NCBI RefSeq assembly: GCF_001668725.1
Contig: NZ_LZKL01000025.1
Span: forward strand, 62,001 to 126,000
DNA: 64,000 bases
DNA from: Mycobacterium sp. E787
GTDB lineage: Bacteria > Actinomycetota > Actinomycetes > Mycobacteriales > Mycobacteriaceae
Direction of reading: 5' to 3'
Below are positions 9,073 through 16,284 of this stretch, piece after piece. The notes under the pieces are model-generated. The model ran no database searches. It saw nothing but the letters and a program-made list of their open reading frames with translations, and had not been told where the DNA came from. Both the position numbers and the translations under genes were made by a program. Positions within the stretch are counted from its first letter, which is position 1. Every line of letters begins with the position of its first letter.

Positions 9073-10323
9073 ATGACCTGCCCGCACCTTCCCCCCGGTT
9101 TCGACCCGACCGACCCGGACATCTACGCCGAGCGCCTGCCCGTCGAGGAGCTCGCCGAGTTGCGCCGCAGCGCGCCGATCTGGTGGTGTGACCAGCCCAT
9201 CGGCAAGGGCGGTTTCAACGACGGCGGCTTCTGGGTGGTGACGAAGCACAAGGACGTCAAGGAGGTGTCGCTGCGCAACGACGTCTTCTCCAGCTGGCTC
9301 AACGGCGCCATCCCGCGTTTCGCCGACGACATGAGCCGCGAGGACATCGACTTGCAGCGGTTCGTTCTGCTCAACATGGACCCGCCGCACCACACCCGGC
9401 TGCGCAGGATCATCTCCCGCGGGTTCACGCCGCGCGCGATCGGCCGGCTGCGCGACGAGCTCAACGAGCGGGCGCAGGTCATCGCCAAGACCGCCGCGGC
9501 GGAGGGCACCGGCGATTTCGTGGAGCAGGTCGCGTGCGAGCTGCCGCTGCAGGCCATCGCCGGGTTGCTGGGGGTGCCGCAGGAGGACCGCGGCAAGCTG
9601 TTCCGGTGGTCCAACGAGATGACCGGCGCCCAGGATCCGGAGTACGCGCACATCGATCCCAAGGTGTCGTCGGCGGAGGTGCTGGCCTACGCGATGAAGA
9701 TGGCGGAGGTCAGGGCCGAGAACCCTTGCGACGACATCGTTTCCACGCTGCTGCAGGCGGACATCGACGGCGAGAAGCTTTCCGACGACGAATTCGGGTT
9801 CTTCGTGATGATGCTGGCGGTCGCCGGCAACGAGACCACCCGCAATTCGATCACCCAGGGCATGATGGCGTTCGCCGACTTCCCGGCCCAGTGGGAGCTG
9901 TACAAGAAGGAGCGCCCGGAGACCGCGGCGGACGAGATCGTACGGTGGGCCACCCCGGTGACGGCGTTCCAGCGCACCGCCAAGGAGGACACCGAACTGT
10001 CGGGGGTGACGATCAAGAAGGGGCAGCGGGTGTTGATGTTCTACCGCTCGGCCAACTTCGACGAGGACGTGTTCACCGATCCGTTCGAGTTCGACGTCTT
10101 ACGTAACCCCAACCCGCACGTCGGATTTGGCGGCACCGGCGAGCACTACTGCATCGGCGCGAACCTGGCGAAGTTGACGATCAACCTGATGTTCAACGCC
10201 ATCGCCGACCACATGCCCGACCTCACGCCCGTCTCGAAACCGGAGCGGATTCGGTCGGGATGGCTCAACGGCATCAAGCACTGGCACGTCGACTACACCG
10301 GTGGGTGCCCCGTCGCGCACTGA
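9073..10323 (+). CDS. Cytochrome P450, CYP125-like steroid C26 monooxygenase
   Basis: A 416-residue soluble P450. The heme-binding loop FGGTGEHYCIGANLA places the Cys ligand at residue 360. The I-helix oxygen-activation motif is AGNETTR, and the ExxR-type K-helix is in AADEIVRW. The start MTCPHLPPGFDPTDPDIYAE and the end WHVDYTGGCPVAH closely resemble CYP125A1, which oxidises the cholesterol side chain at C26 to start its beta-oxidation. Long internal blocks also match, such as ELPLQAIAGLLGVPQEDRGK. A ribosome site (AGGAGA) precedes the ATG. The gene sits 18 bases after the hsaA-like gene and ends 9 bases before the convergent kshA-like gene. Its exact substrate may differ from cholesterol. 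No ferredoxin gene is nearby. Confidence 0.9.
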   Translation: MTCPHLPPGFDPTDPDIYAERLPVEELAELRRSAPIWWCDQPIGKGGFNDGGFWVVTKHKDVKEVSLRNDVFSSWLNGAIPRFADDMSREDIDLQRFVLLNMDPPHHTRLRRIISRGFTPRAIGRLRDELNERAQVIAKTAAAEGTGDFVEQVACELPLQAIAGLLGVPQEDRGKLFRWSNEMTGAQDPEYAHIDPKVSSAEVLAYAMKMAEVRAENPCDDIVSTLLQADIDGEKLSDDEFGFFVMMLAVAGNETTRNSITQGMMAFADFPAQWELYKKERPETAADEIVRWATPVTAFQRTAKEDTELSGVTIKKGQRVLMFYRSANFDEDVFTDPFEFDVLRNPNPHVGFGGTGEHYCIGANLAKLTINLMFNAIADHMPDLTPVSKPERIRSGWLNGIKHWHVDYTGGCPVAH

Positions 10324-10332
10324 TCGGTTCGG

Positions 10333-11478
10333 CTACCGGGGCTGCTCGACCTTCGTCCGCAGGTTCTCGTCCACCTCGGTGTGCCAGTGCTTGTTGGCGG
10401 CCGTGGTGTCGACCTCGTACTCGAAGCGGTCGGTCATCTCCGGCGTCACGTCGGCCGCATCCACATAGAACTGCTGATACCAGCGGCGCAGCTGATAGAC
10501 CGGGCCGTCCTCTTCGACCAGCAACGGGTTTTCGATGCGGGTCTTGTGCTTCCAGATCTCGACGTCCTGCAGGAAGCCCATGCTGACGCCCTCGGTGAAC
10601 GCCTTGGACAGCTTCTCGGTGTCGGCCTCGTCCATGCCCGCGGGCTTTTTCACGATGATGCCCCAGTGCAGCATGAAGGAGTTCTGCGTGACGGGGTAGT
10701 GGCAGTTGACCAGGATCGACTCGACTTTGTAGCCGCCGTAACTGTTGTGCAGCCAGTTGATCATGAACGACGGGCCGAAGTAGGAAGCCTCGGAATCGAG
10801 CAACTGCTCACCGGTGTAGTGCGACCCGCCGAGGTGGACGTCGGGCCGGCCGACGGTGCGCAGGTATTGCGACGCGATGTGGCCCTCGAAGACGTTCTTG
10901 AAGTACGTCGGGAAGCCGTAGTGCACGTAGAAGAAGTGCGCCATGTCGACGATGTTGTCGACGATCTCGCGGCAGTTCGAGCCTTCGATGAGCTCACTGC
11001 GCCATCGCCAGTCGGTCCATGCGTCACTGGCGGCCTCGGGGATGTCGGGGATCTGTAGTTCCGGTGACGGTGGGTTGCCCTCGTGGTCATGCCAGACGAA
11101 CAACAGACCGTTATGCACCTCGGTGGGCCAGGTGCGGGTGCGCGCCATTCGCGGGGTGCGCTTGGCGTAGGGCACCTCCTTGCACCTGCCGTCGCCGCCC
11201 CACCGCCAGTCGTGAAACGGGCACGCGACGGTGTCGCCCTTGACGACGCCCTGCGACAGGTCACCGCCCATGTGACGGCAGTACGCGTCGAGGACCCGCA
11301 GGTTGCGTTCGGTGTCGGCGAAGACGACCAGCTTGGTGCCGAAGATGTTGACCGCGTGGGGCTTGCCGTCGAGGAAGTCCTTGGCCACGCCCAGGCAATG
11401 CCACCCGCGGGCGAACCGGGTCGGCAGCGTGCCGACGTCGATTTCCCGGACGCCGACCCCGGCGGTATCGATACTCAC
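10333..11478 (-). CDS. KshA-like Rieske oxygenase (3-ketosteroid 9alpha-hydroxylase oxygenase component)
   Basis: The 381-residue product resembles KshA along its length. KshA, fed by the reductase KshB, 9alpha-hydroxylates 3-ketosteroids and so opens ring B. The Rieske [2Fe-2S] ligands are C67, H69 (CRH) and C86, H89 (CPFH). The mononuclear iron region is NIVDMAHFFYVHYG, with further family blocks ASYFGPSFMINWLHN and GFLQDVEIWKHKTRI. The GTG start follows a GTGGAGG ribosome site. A KstR-like operator lies 26 bases upstream and a DosR-like box about 90 bases upstream. No kshB is in the window. The gene converges on the P450. Probably a second copy relative to the main cholesterol locus. Confidence 0.9.
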   Translation of the reverse strand: MSIDTAGVGVREIDVGTLPTRFARGWHCLGVAKDFLDGKPHAVNIFGTKLVVFADTERNLRVLDAYCRHMGGDLSQGVVKGDTVACPFHDWRWGGDGRCKEVPYAKRTPRMARTRTWPTEVHNGLLFVWHDHEGNPPSPELQIPDIPEAASDAWTDWRWRSELIEGSNCREIVDNIVDMAHFFYVHYGFPTYFKNVFEGHIASQYLRTVGRPDVHLGGSHYTGEQLLDSEASYFGPSFMINWLHNSYGGYKVESILVNCHYPVTQNSFMLHWGIIVKKPAGMDEADTEKLSKAFTEGVSMGFLQDVEIWKHKTRIENPLLVEEDGPVYQLRRWYQQFYVDAADVTPEMTDRFEYEVDTTAANKHWHTEVDENLRTKVEQPR

Positions 11479-11503
11479 TTCGCGCCTCCACGTGCTCAGC
11501 GAC

Positions 11504-11517
11504 TAGAACACGTTATA
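11504..11517. promoter_or_regulatory. Candidate KstR operator upstream of the kshA-like gene
   Basis: TAGAACACGTTATA carries the AACnnGTT core at 11507-11514 and overlaps a TATAAC -10-like hexamer on the - strand. It is 26 bases upstream of the kshA-like start. Its extended context is shared with the site at 7758. Confidence 0.72.
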
Positions 11518-11567
11518 GTTTCGCCTCTGCGATGCGAACATCGATGCAGGCGAAAGCCCCTAAAGAT

Positions 11568-11582
11568 GTGACTTATGGCCCT
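11568..11582. promoter_or_regulatory. Candidate DosR (DevR) box upstream of the kshA-like gene
   Basis: GTGACTTATGGCCCT matches GGGACTTnnGnCCCT at 11 of 12 defined positions. As at 7716, it is on the distal side of the KstR-like operator. It is about 90 bases upstream of the kshA-like start. Binding is predicted only. Confidence 0.55.
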
Positions 11583-11616
11583 AGGTGATCACCGCGTGGG
11601 ACTCGGCCTCCCACCG

Positions 11617-11680
11617 CGCCGAGCGTGGGGGTTATGCACGGCTTTCCCGAAATTTTCGTCCATATCACCCACGCTCGGCG
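11617..11680 (-). terminator. Long hairpin ending the lipO operon
   Basis: CGCCGAGCGTGGG (11617-11629) pairs perfectly with 11668-11680 over 13 bases, and the stem continues imperfectly to about 22 bases. It lies just downstream of the lipO-like stop on the - strand and before the kshA-like promoter, so it would insulate the two units. There is no U-tract, as is common in mycobacteria. Confidence 0.5.
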
Positions 11681-11689
11681 GATGAAGTC

Positions 11690-12955
11690 CTAGTCGCGTT
11701 CGGGCGGGTTCGTCGCGTACACCCACGACAGGAAGCGCCCGACGGCCTCGGCGGAGCGGTGCGCCCGCGGGGAACTGAAGATGTCGAAAGCGTGTTGGGC
11801 GTGCGGCAATTCGGCGTACGCGACCGGGGACTTCGACACCGCGCGCAATTCCTCGACGAACTCCTGCGCCTCCCCGACGGGGATCAGCGAGTCGTCGCGG
11901 CCGTGCAGCACGAAAAACGGCGGGGCGTCGGCCCTGAGCTCGCGGATCGGCGACGCGTCGTGGTAGATGTGCCGGTGCGTGGCGAATTTCCGCTTGACGA
12001 CGAACTTTTCGAGCAGCCCGACGAACTCGGGACGACCCTCGCCCTGGGTGGAGAACCAGTCGTAGCGCCCGTACACCGGAACCGCGGCGGTCACCGAGGT
12101 GTCGGCCTCCTCGAAGCCCGGCTGGAATTTGGGGTCGTTGGGGGTCAGCGCCGCCAGCGCGGACAGGTGGCCGCCGGCCGAGCCGCCCGTGATCGCGACG
12201 AAGTTCGGGTCGCCGCCGAAGCGGGCGATGTTCTCCTTGACCCAGGCCAGCGCCCGCTTGACGTCGACGATGTGGTCGGGCCAGGTGTGCACGGGGGACA
12301 CCCGGTAGCCGATCGACACGCACACCCAGCCGCGGGCGGCCAGGTGGCTCATCAGCGGGTAGGCCTGGGGACGGCGCATCCCGATCACCCAGGCGCCGCC
12401 GGGGACCTGCAGCAGCACCGGCGCCTTACCGTCGCGCGGCAGGTCGCGGCGCCGCCAGATGTCGGCCAGGTTGGCGCGCCCGTGTGGGCCGTAGGACACC
12501 ACGTTCGTCTTCTCGACATAGCGCCGGCGCGCCACGGTGTTGCCCAGCGGCAGGCTGCGCCGACCGCTGCGGGTGGGCTTCGTCTGCGGCAGCGCCTCCA
12601 GCGCCTCGGTGTAGTCGTGCCCCAACTGCTCGCGCAGGCCGGCCTCCAGCACCGGGCCCGGCGTGGTGACGCCGCGATAGCGGATCACCCCCAGCATGGC
12701 CCAGGACGCGGCCGTCATCGCCAGCGCCGCCTTGCCGCGTCGCCCGGCGAAGTCGCCACGACGCCCCCGTCGCAGCGCGTCCACCAGCGAGGCGGAAAAG
12801 TAGACCCCCGGCACCTCCGACGTCGGCCAGCCGAACCAGAACACCAGCACGGTGCTGTACCCCTTGCGGGCCAGCGGGCGTAATCCGTTGGCGGCGTTGG
12901 CCAATTCCAGTGCGGCGCGCGCCAGCGGCCTCGGCTGCCTGAAGCTGAATCGCAT
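11690..12955 (-). CDS. lipO: Alpha/beta-hydrolase esterase, LipO-like (Rv1426c)
   Basis: A 421-residue carboxylesterase of the hormone-sensitive-lipase-like alpha/beta-hydrolase type. The oxyanion-hole region is VPGGAWVIG. The nucleophile elbow is GGSAGGHLSALAAL, with Ser in GxSxG. The Asp and His of the triad are probably those in LHGRDDSLIPVGEAQ and PHAQHAFDIF. The N-terminal third has hydrophobic segments (ALAMTAASWAMLGVIRY) that may anchor it to the membrane. The start at 12955 touches the fadD12 stop, so it is the last gene of an acyltransferase-fadD12-lipO operon. Order and length match Rv1426c. The natural substrate is unknown. Confidence 0.88.
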   Translation of the reverse strand: MRFSFRQPRPLARAALELANAANGLRPLARKGYSTVLVFWFGWPTSEVPGVYFSASLVDALRRGRRGDFAGRRGKAALAMTAASWAMLGVIRYRGVTTPGPVLEAGLREQLGHDYTEALEALPQTKPTRSGRRSLPLGNTVARRRYVEKTNVVSYGPHGRANLADIWRRRDLPRDGKAPVLLQVPGGAWVIGMRRPQAYPLMSHLAARGWVCVSIGYRVSPVHTWPDHIVDVKRALAWVKENIARFGGDPNFVAITGGSAGGHLSALAALTPNDPKFQPGFEEADTSVTAAVPVYGRYDWFSTQGEGRPEFVGLLEKFVVKRKFATHRHIYHDASPIRELRADAPPFFVLHGRDDSLIPVGEAQEFVEELRAVSKSPVAYAELPHAQHAFDIFSSPRAHRSAEAVGRFLSWVYATNPPERD

Positions 12956-14577
12956 CAGCCGCCGACCCGGGCCTGCAACTCGTTGCGGAGGATCTTGCCG
13001 GTGCTGCCGCGGGGCAGCTCGTCGAGGACGGCGATCTCGCGGGGGACCTTGTAGTTGGCGAGGTTGTCCCGGACGTGCTGCTTGAGCGTGTCGGTGGTGG
13101 CGTCCGCGCCCGGGGCCAGCACCACGAAGGCCGCCAGCCGCTGGCCGTAATGCTCGTCGTCCACGCCGATCACCGCGGCCTCCGCCACGTCAGGATGCGC
13201 CGCCAGCGTCTTCTCCACCTCGATCGGGTAGACGTTCTCGCCGCCGGACACGATCATCTCGTCGTCGCGGCCGACCACGAACAGCCGCCCGGCGTCGTCG
13301 AGGTACCCGACGTCACCCGACGACATGAAGCCGTCGTGGAAGTCTTTGGTGGTGCCGGACGTGTAGCCCTCGAACTGGGTGTCGTTGCGCACGTAGATGG
13401 TGCCGACCTCGCCGGTGGGCAGCTCGTTGAATTCGGGGTCCAGGATGCGGATTTCGGTTCCCTCGGCGGGCCGGCCCGCGGTGTCGGGCGCCGCCCGCAG
13501 GTCCGCCGGGGTGGCGGTGGCGATCATGCCGGCCTCGGTGGCGTTGTAGTTGTTGTAGATCACGTCGCCGTACTGGTCCATGAACGCGATGACGACGTCG
13601 GGGCGCATCCGCGAGCCGGACGCCGCGGCGAACCGCAATGACTTGCAGTCGTACCGGTTTCGCACCTCGGCGGGCAGCTCCATGATGCGGTCGAACATCA
13701 CCGGCACCACGGCCAGGCCCGCCGCCCGGTGGCGGTCGATGAGGTCCAGGGTGGCCTCGGGGTCGAATTTGCGCCGGGTCACCACGGTGCACGCCATCGA
13801 CGCGGCGAAGATCAACTGGGAAAAGCCCCACGCGTGGAACATCGGCGCCACGATCACGACGGTCTCTTCCGCCCGCCACGGCGTGCGGTCCAGGATCGCC
13901 TTGAGGGTGCCGACCCCGGCGTTGCCGCCAGTTTGGTTGGCGCCCTTGGGCGTTCCGGTGGTGCCGGAGGTCAGCAGGATCATCCTGCCCTTGCGTGCGG
14001 TGCGGTGCGGCCGTTGGCCGGCGTGATCGGCGATGAGCCGCTCGACCGTCGGCTCGCGCGCCCCGCCGTCGGTCCACGCCAAGATGCGGGTCGCGTCCGG
14101 CTTGTCGGCCAGCGCGCGGTCCACCGTCTCGGTGAACTCCTCGTCGTAGACCACGGCGTCGACGCCTTCGCGATTGACCACGTCGGCCAGCGCCGGCCCG
14201 GCGAACGACGTGTTGAGCAGCACCACATCGGAGCCGATCCGCGCGGCGGCCACCACGGCCTCGACGAAGCCGCGGTGGTTGCGGCACATGACCCCGACGA
14301 CCTTCGGTTGGCCCGAGGGCAGGCCCTGCAGCGCCGCGCCGAAGGCGTTGATCCGCTCGTCGAGCTGCCGCCAGGTCAGCGTGCCGAGTTCGTCGATGAA
14401 GCCGGGACGGTCCGGGCAGCGCGCCGCCGCGCTGGCGAAGCCCACGGTCATGCCCAGGCCCTCGCGGCGCATGGCGGCGGCCATTTTCAGGTAGCGGTCG
14501 GGGCGCATCGGCGCGATCATCCCTGCGCGCCACAGGGTGCCCAGTACCCCGAGCGCCTGATTGATGGGGGATGCCAC
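12955..14577 (-). CDS. fadD12: Fatty-acyl-CoA/AMP ligase FadD12
   Basis: A 540-residue member of the ANL adenylate-forming superfamily, expected to activate a fatty acid to acyl-AMP and then acyl-CoA. The ATP-binding P-loop is ILLTSGTTGTPKGANQ. Later motifs are the YNNYNATEAG block, the hinge region GRDDEMIVSGGENVYPIEVE, and the C-terminal catalytic Lys in PRGSTGKILRNEL. The GTG start lies 3 bases after the stop of the upstream acyltransferase gene, and its stop overlaps the lipO start. The three genes therefore probably act together on an acyl lipid. The order corresponds to Rv1428c-Rv1427c-Rv1426c. Confidence 0.92.
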   Translation of the reverse strand: MASPINQALGVLGTLWRAGMIAPMRPDRYLKMAAAMRREGLGMTVGFASAAARCPDRPGFIDELGTLTWRQLDERINAFGAALQGLPSGQPKVVGVMCRNHRGFVEAVVAAARIGSDVVLLNTSFAGPALADVVNREGVDAVVYDEEFTETVDRALADKPDATRILAWTDGGAREPTVERLIADHAGQRPHRTARKGRMILLTSGTTGTPKGANQTGGNAGVGTLKAILDRTPWRAEETVVIVAPMFHAWGFSQLIFAASMACTVVTRRKFDPEATLDLIDRHRAAGLAVVPVMFDRIMELPAEVRNRYDCKSLRFAAASGSRMRPDVVIAFMDQYGDVIYNNYNATEAGMIATATPADLRAAPDTAGRPAEGTEIRILDPEFNELPTGEVGTIYVRNDTQFEGYTSGTTKDFHDGFMSSGDVGYLDDAGRLFVVGRDDEMIVSGGENVYPIEVEKTLAAHPDVAEAAVIGVDDEHYGQRLAAFVVLAPGADATTDTLKQHVRDNLANYKVPREIAVLDELPRGSTGKILRNELQARVGG

Positions 14578-14580
14578 GGC

Positions 14581-15390
14581 TCAGCCCAGGATCGGGAAGC
14601 GTCGCTTGGCGGCGAGCTCGGTGAGGGCCTGCTGCATCACCGACCGCACGTGCTCGTCGACCTCGTCGACGTCGGGGTCGTCACCGAACCGCGCGGCGAT
14701 GTCGATGGGTTCCAGCACCCGCGTGACGATCTTGGTGGGCAGCGGCACGTTGGGCGGGACGACGGCGCTCAGCCCGAACGGGAAGCCGAACGACACCGGC
14801 AGAATTGCGCTGCGCAGCAAGCGCTTGACGCCCAGCCGTTCGGCCAGCCAGGTGCCGCGGGTCAAGTAGAGCTGGGTCTCCTGACCGCCGATGGACACCG
14901 CGGGGACGATGGGCACCCCGGCCTCGATGGCCGTGCTGACGTATCCCTTGCGGCCGTTGAAGTCGATGACGTTCTCCGAGAGCGTCGGACGGTAGGCGTC
15001 GTAATCGCCGCCGGGAAACACGACCACCACGCCGCCGGACCGCAGGGCCTTGGCGGCGTTCTCCCGGTTCGCCCGGATGTAACCGGTGCGCCGAAAGAGC
15101 GAGGCCGTGGGGCCGGTCATGAGGATGTCGTGGCTGAGCGTGTAGACCGGCCTGTCGTAGCCGAATTTCTCGTAGAAGTGAACGCTGAAGATCGGGACGT
15201 CCATGGGGAACATGCCGCCGGAGTGGTTGCCGACCACCAGCGCGCCGCCCGGCGGGAATGAATTCAGGCCGTGCACCTCGGACCGGAAGTACGTCTTCAA
15301 AAACGGGCGCATCACGCCCATCAGGCGCCGGGTCAGACCGGGGTCGAACTTGTCGATGTCCTCGATGTCTGGGCTGTCGCTGTCGCTCAC
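14581..15390 (-). CDS. Lysophospholipid/diacylglycerol acyltransferase-like protein (Rv1428c-like)
   Basis: I place the start at the GTG at 15388-15390 (MSDSDSPDIEDIDKFDPGL) because an AAGGAG ribosome site precedes it; the frame is open further upstream but without a convincing start. The 269-residue product has the layout of glycerolipid acyltransferases: LVVGNHSGGMFPMDVPIF near residue 50 as the catalytic block, and VVVVFPGGDYDAYRP as the substrate-binding block. Both deviate from PlsC: His to Asp spacing is seven residues rather than four, and FPEG is FPGG. It may be nearer DGAT2-like enzymes. It is the first gene of the operon with fadD12 and the LipO-like esterase. Confidence 0.78.
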   Translation of the reverse strand: MSDSDSPDIEDIDKFDPGLTRRLMGVMRPFLKTYFRSEVHGLNSFPPGGALVVGNHSGGMFPMDVPIFSVHFYEKFGYDRPVYTLSHDILMTGPTASLFRRTGYIRANRENAAKALRSGGVVVVFPGGDYDAYRPTLSENVIDFNGRKGYVSTAIEAGVPIVPAVSIGGQETQLYLTRGTWLAERLGVKRLLRSAILPVSFGFPFGLSAVVPPNVPLPTKIVTRVLEPIDIAARFGDDPDVDEVDEHVRSVMQQALTELAAKRRFPILG

Positions 15391-15848
15391 ATGTCTCCTT
15401 GTGGCTCCGGCGGGGCAGCATCGCCCCGTCGAGTCCCTCGATGGTAACGACCGAGGCGGGGGCCGCCGGCGTGATGTTTTGCCCGATTTAGTACCCAAGG
15501 CGGGTTTGGGCCAACCTACCGCGGAGGTATCCACTGCCCGGGCAGATGGTGCCGGTCGGAACGGGGGAGGCCAATTCACGATGCGGTGTTGGGGAAACGT
15601 TCGTTTTCTGGCCTGTATTGCGTCCCGGGCCTATGGCGCCGGTGCGATCGGGGGGTTATTGTTACCTCTCGCCAAACACCCAACTGCCAGCTGAAAGGGC
15701 CGAAATGGACGTCGCCGGTTTGTCCGACGAGCGCGGCACCCGCTTGGCTGCTGGGCACGGTTCGAGCGGTGTTCGGGACCGACGCGGGGGCAGGCCCCGC
15801 AGCAGCGCGGTCCGCCCAGGCCCCGTCAATGTCCGTCAAGGAGGGGCC
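15391..15848. other. Intergenic region between two divergent genes
   Basis: These 458 bases separate the acyltransferase operon from the small gene at 15849. Short open frames exist but lack mycobacterial codon bias and ribosome sites. Where M. tuberculosis has Rv1429 and PE16 in this interval, I see no remnant of either. An AAGGAGGGG ribosome site for the next gene lies at its right end. Confidence 0.5.
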
Positions 15849-16154
15849 ATGCCTTCGGTGACCATCAACCGACCCGCCCGCGATGTCATGTCGGCTGCGG
15901 CGGTCGAGACGGCGGACCACCGCCAGGCCGACTACTTCCGCCGGTTGCTCGCCCAGAGCCGCCGCCACATCGACCACCGGCTCGGTGAGTACCAGAAGGC
16001 GATCGTGACCGCCGAAGCCGCCGGGGACGCGGAGGGCGCCGGCAGCCTTCGGCGCATGGCGCGGGCCGAAGAGCAGGATCGCCGAACCCTGGACGACCTG
16101 CTGGAAAACCTGCAGCGGCGATTCCCGCATCGGGCGCGGCCCGCATCCCGGTAA
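15849..16154 (+). CDS. Small helical protein of unknown function
   Basis: I do not recognise this 101-residue product. The ATG is preceded by an excellent ribosome site (CAAGGAGGGGCC), which decides the start. The sequence is mostly alpha-helical and charged (HRQADYFRRLLAQSRRHIDH; RRMARAEEQDRRTLDDLLEN), with no signal peptide or membrane segment and a basic tail RRFPHRARPASR. It could be a small helical bundle or coiled coil. It lies alone between the divergent acyltransferase operon and the DUF3556 membrane gene, in the place taken by other genes in M. tuberculosis. Confidence 0.65.
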   Translation: MPSVTINRPARDVMSAAAVETADHRQADYFRRLLAQSRRHIDHRLGEYQKAIVTAEAAGDAEGAGSLRRMARAEEQDRRTLDDLLENLQRRFPHRARPASR

Positions 16155-16284
16155 CGCCGGGGCCGTCGGCGCCCCGATCAGGTTGCGCGGCAGCGATTCT
16201 CATTGACCCATACCGTCGGGTGCAGCGCTGCCGATAGATTGTATCCGCCAGCTGGTTTCACCTCCGACGGGAATGAGGCCGCCC

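Noticed and set aside
15558-15590. GGAAC followed by GTT as a SigH/SigE promoter
   Set aside because: The spacer is 25 bases, too long for these sigma factors.
15586-15861. Possible small gene upstream of the gene at 15849
   Set aside because: No ribosome site, poor codon bias, and it overlaps the strong ribosome site of the next gene.
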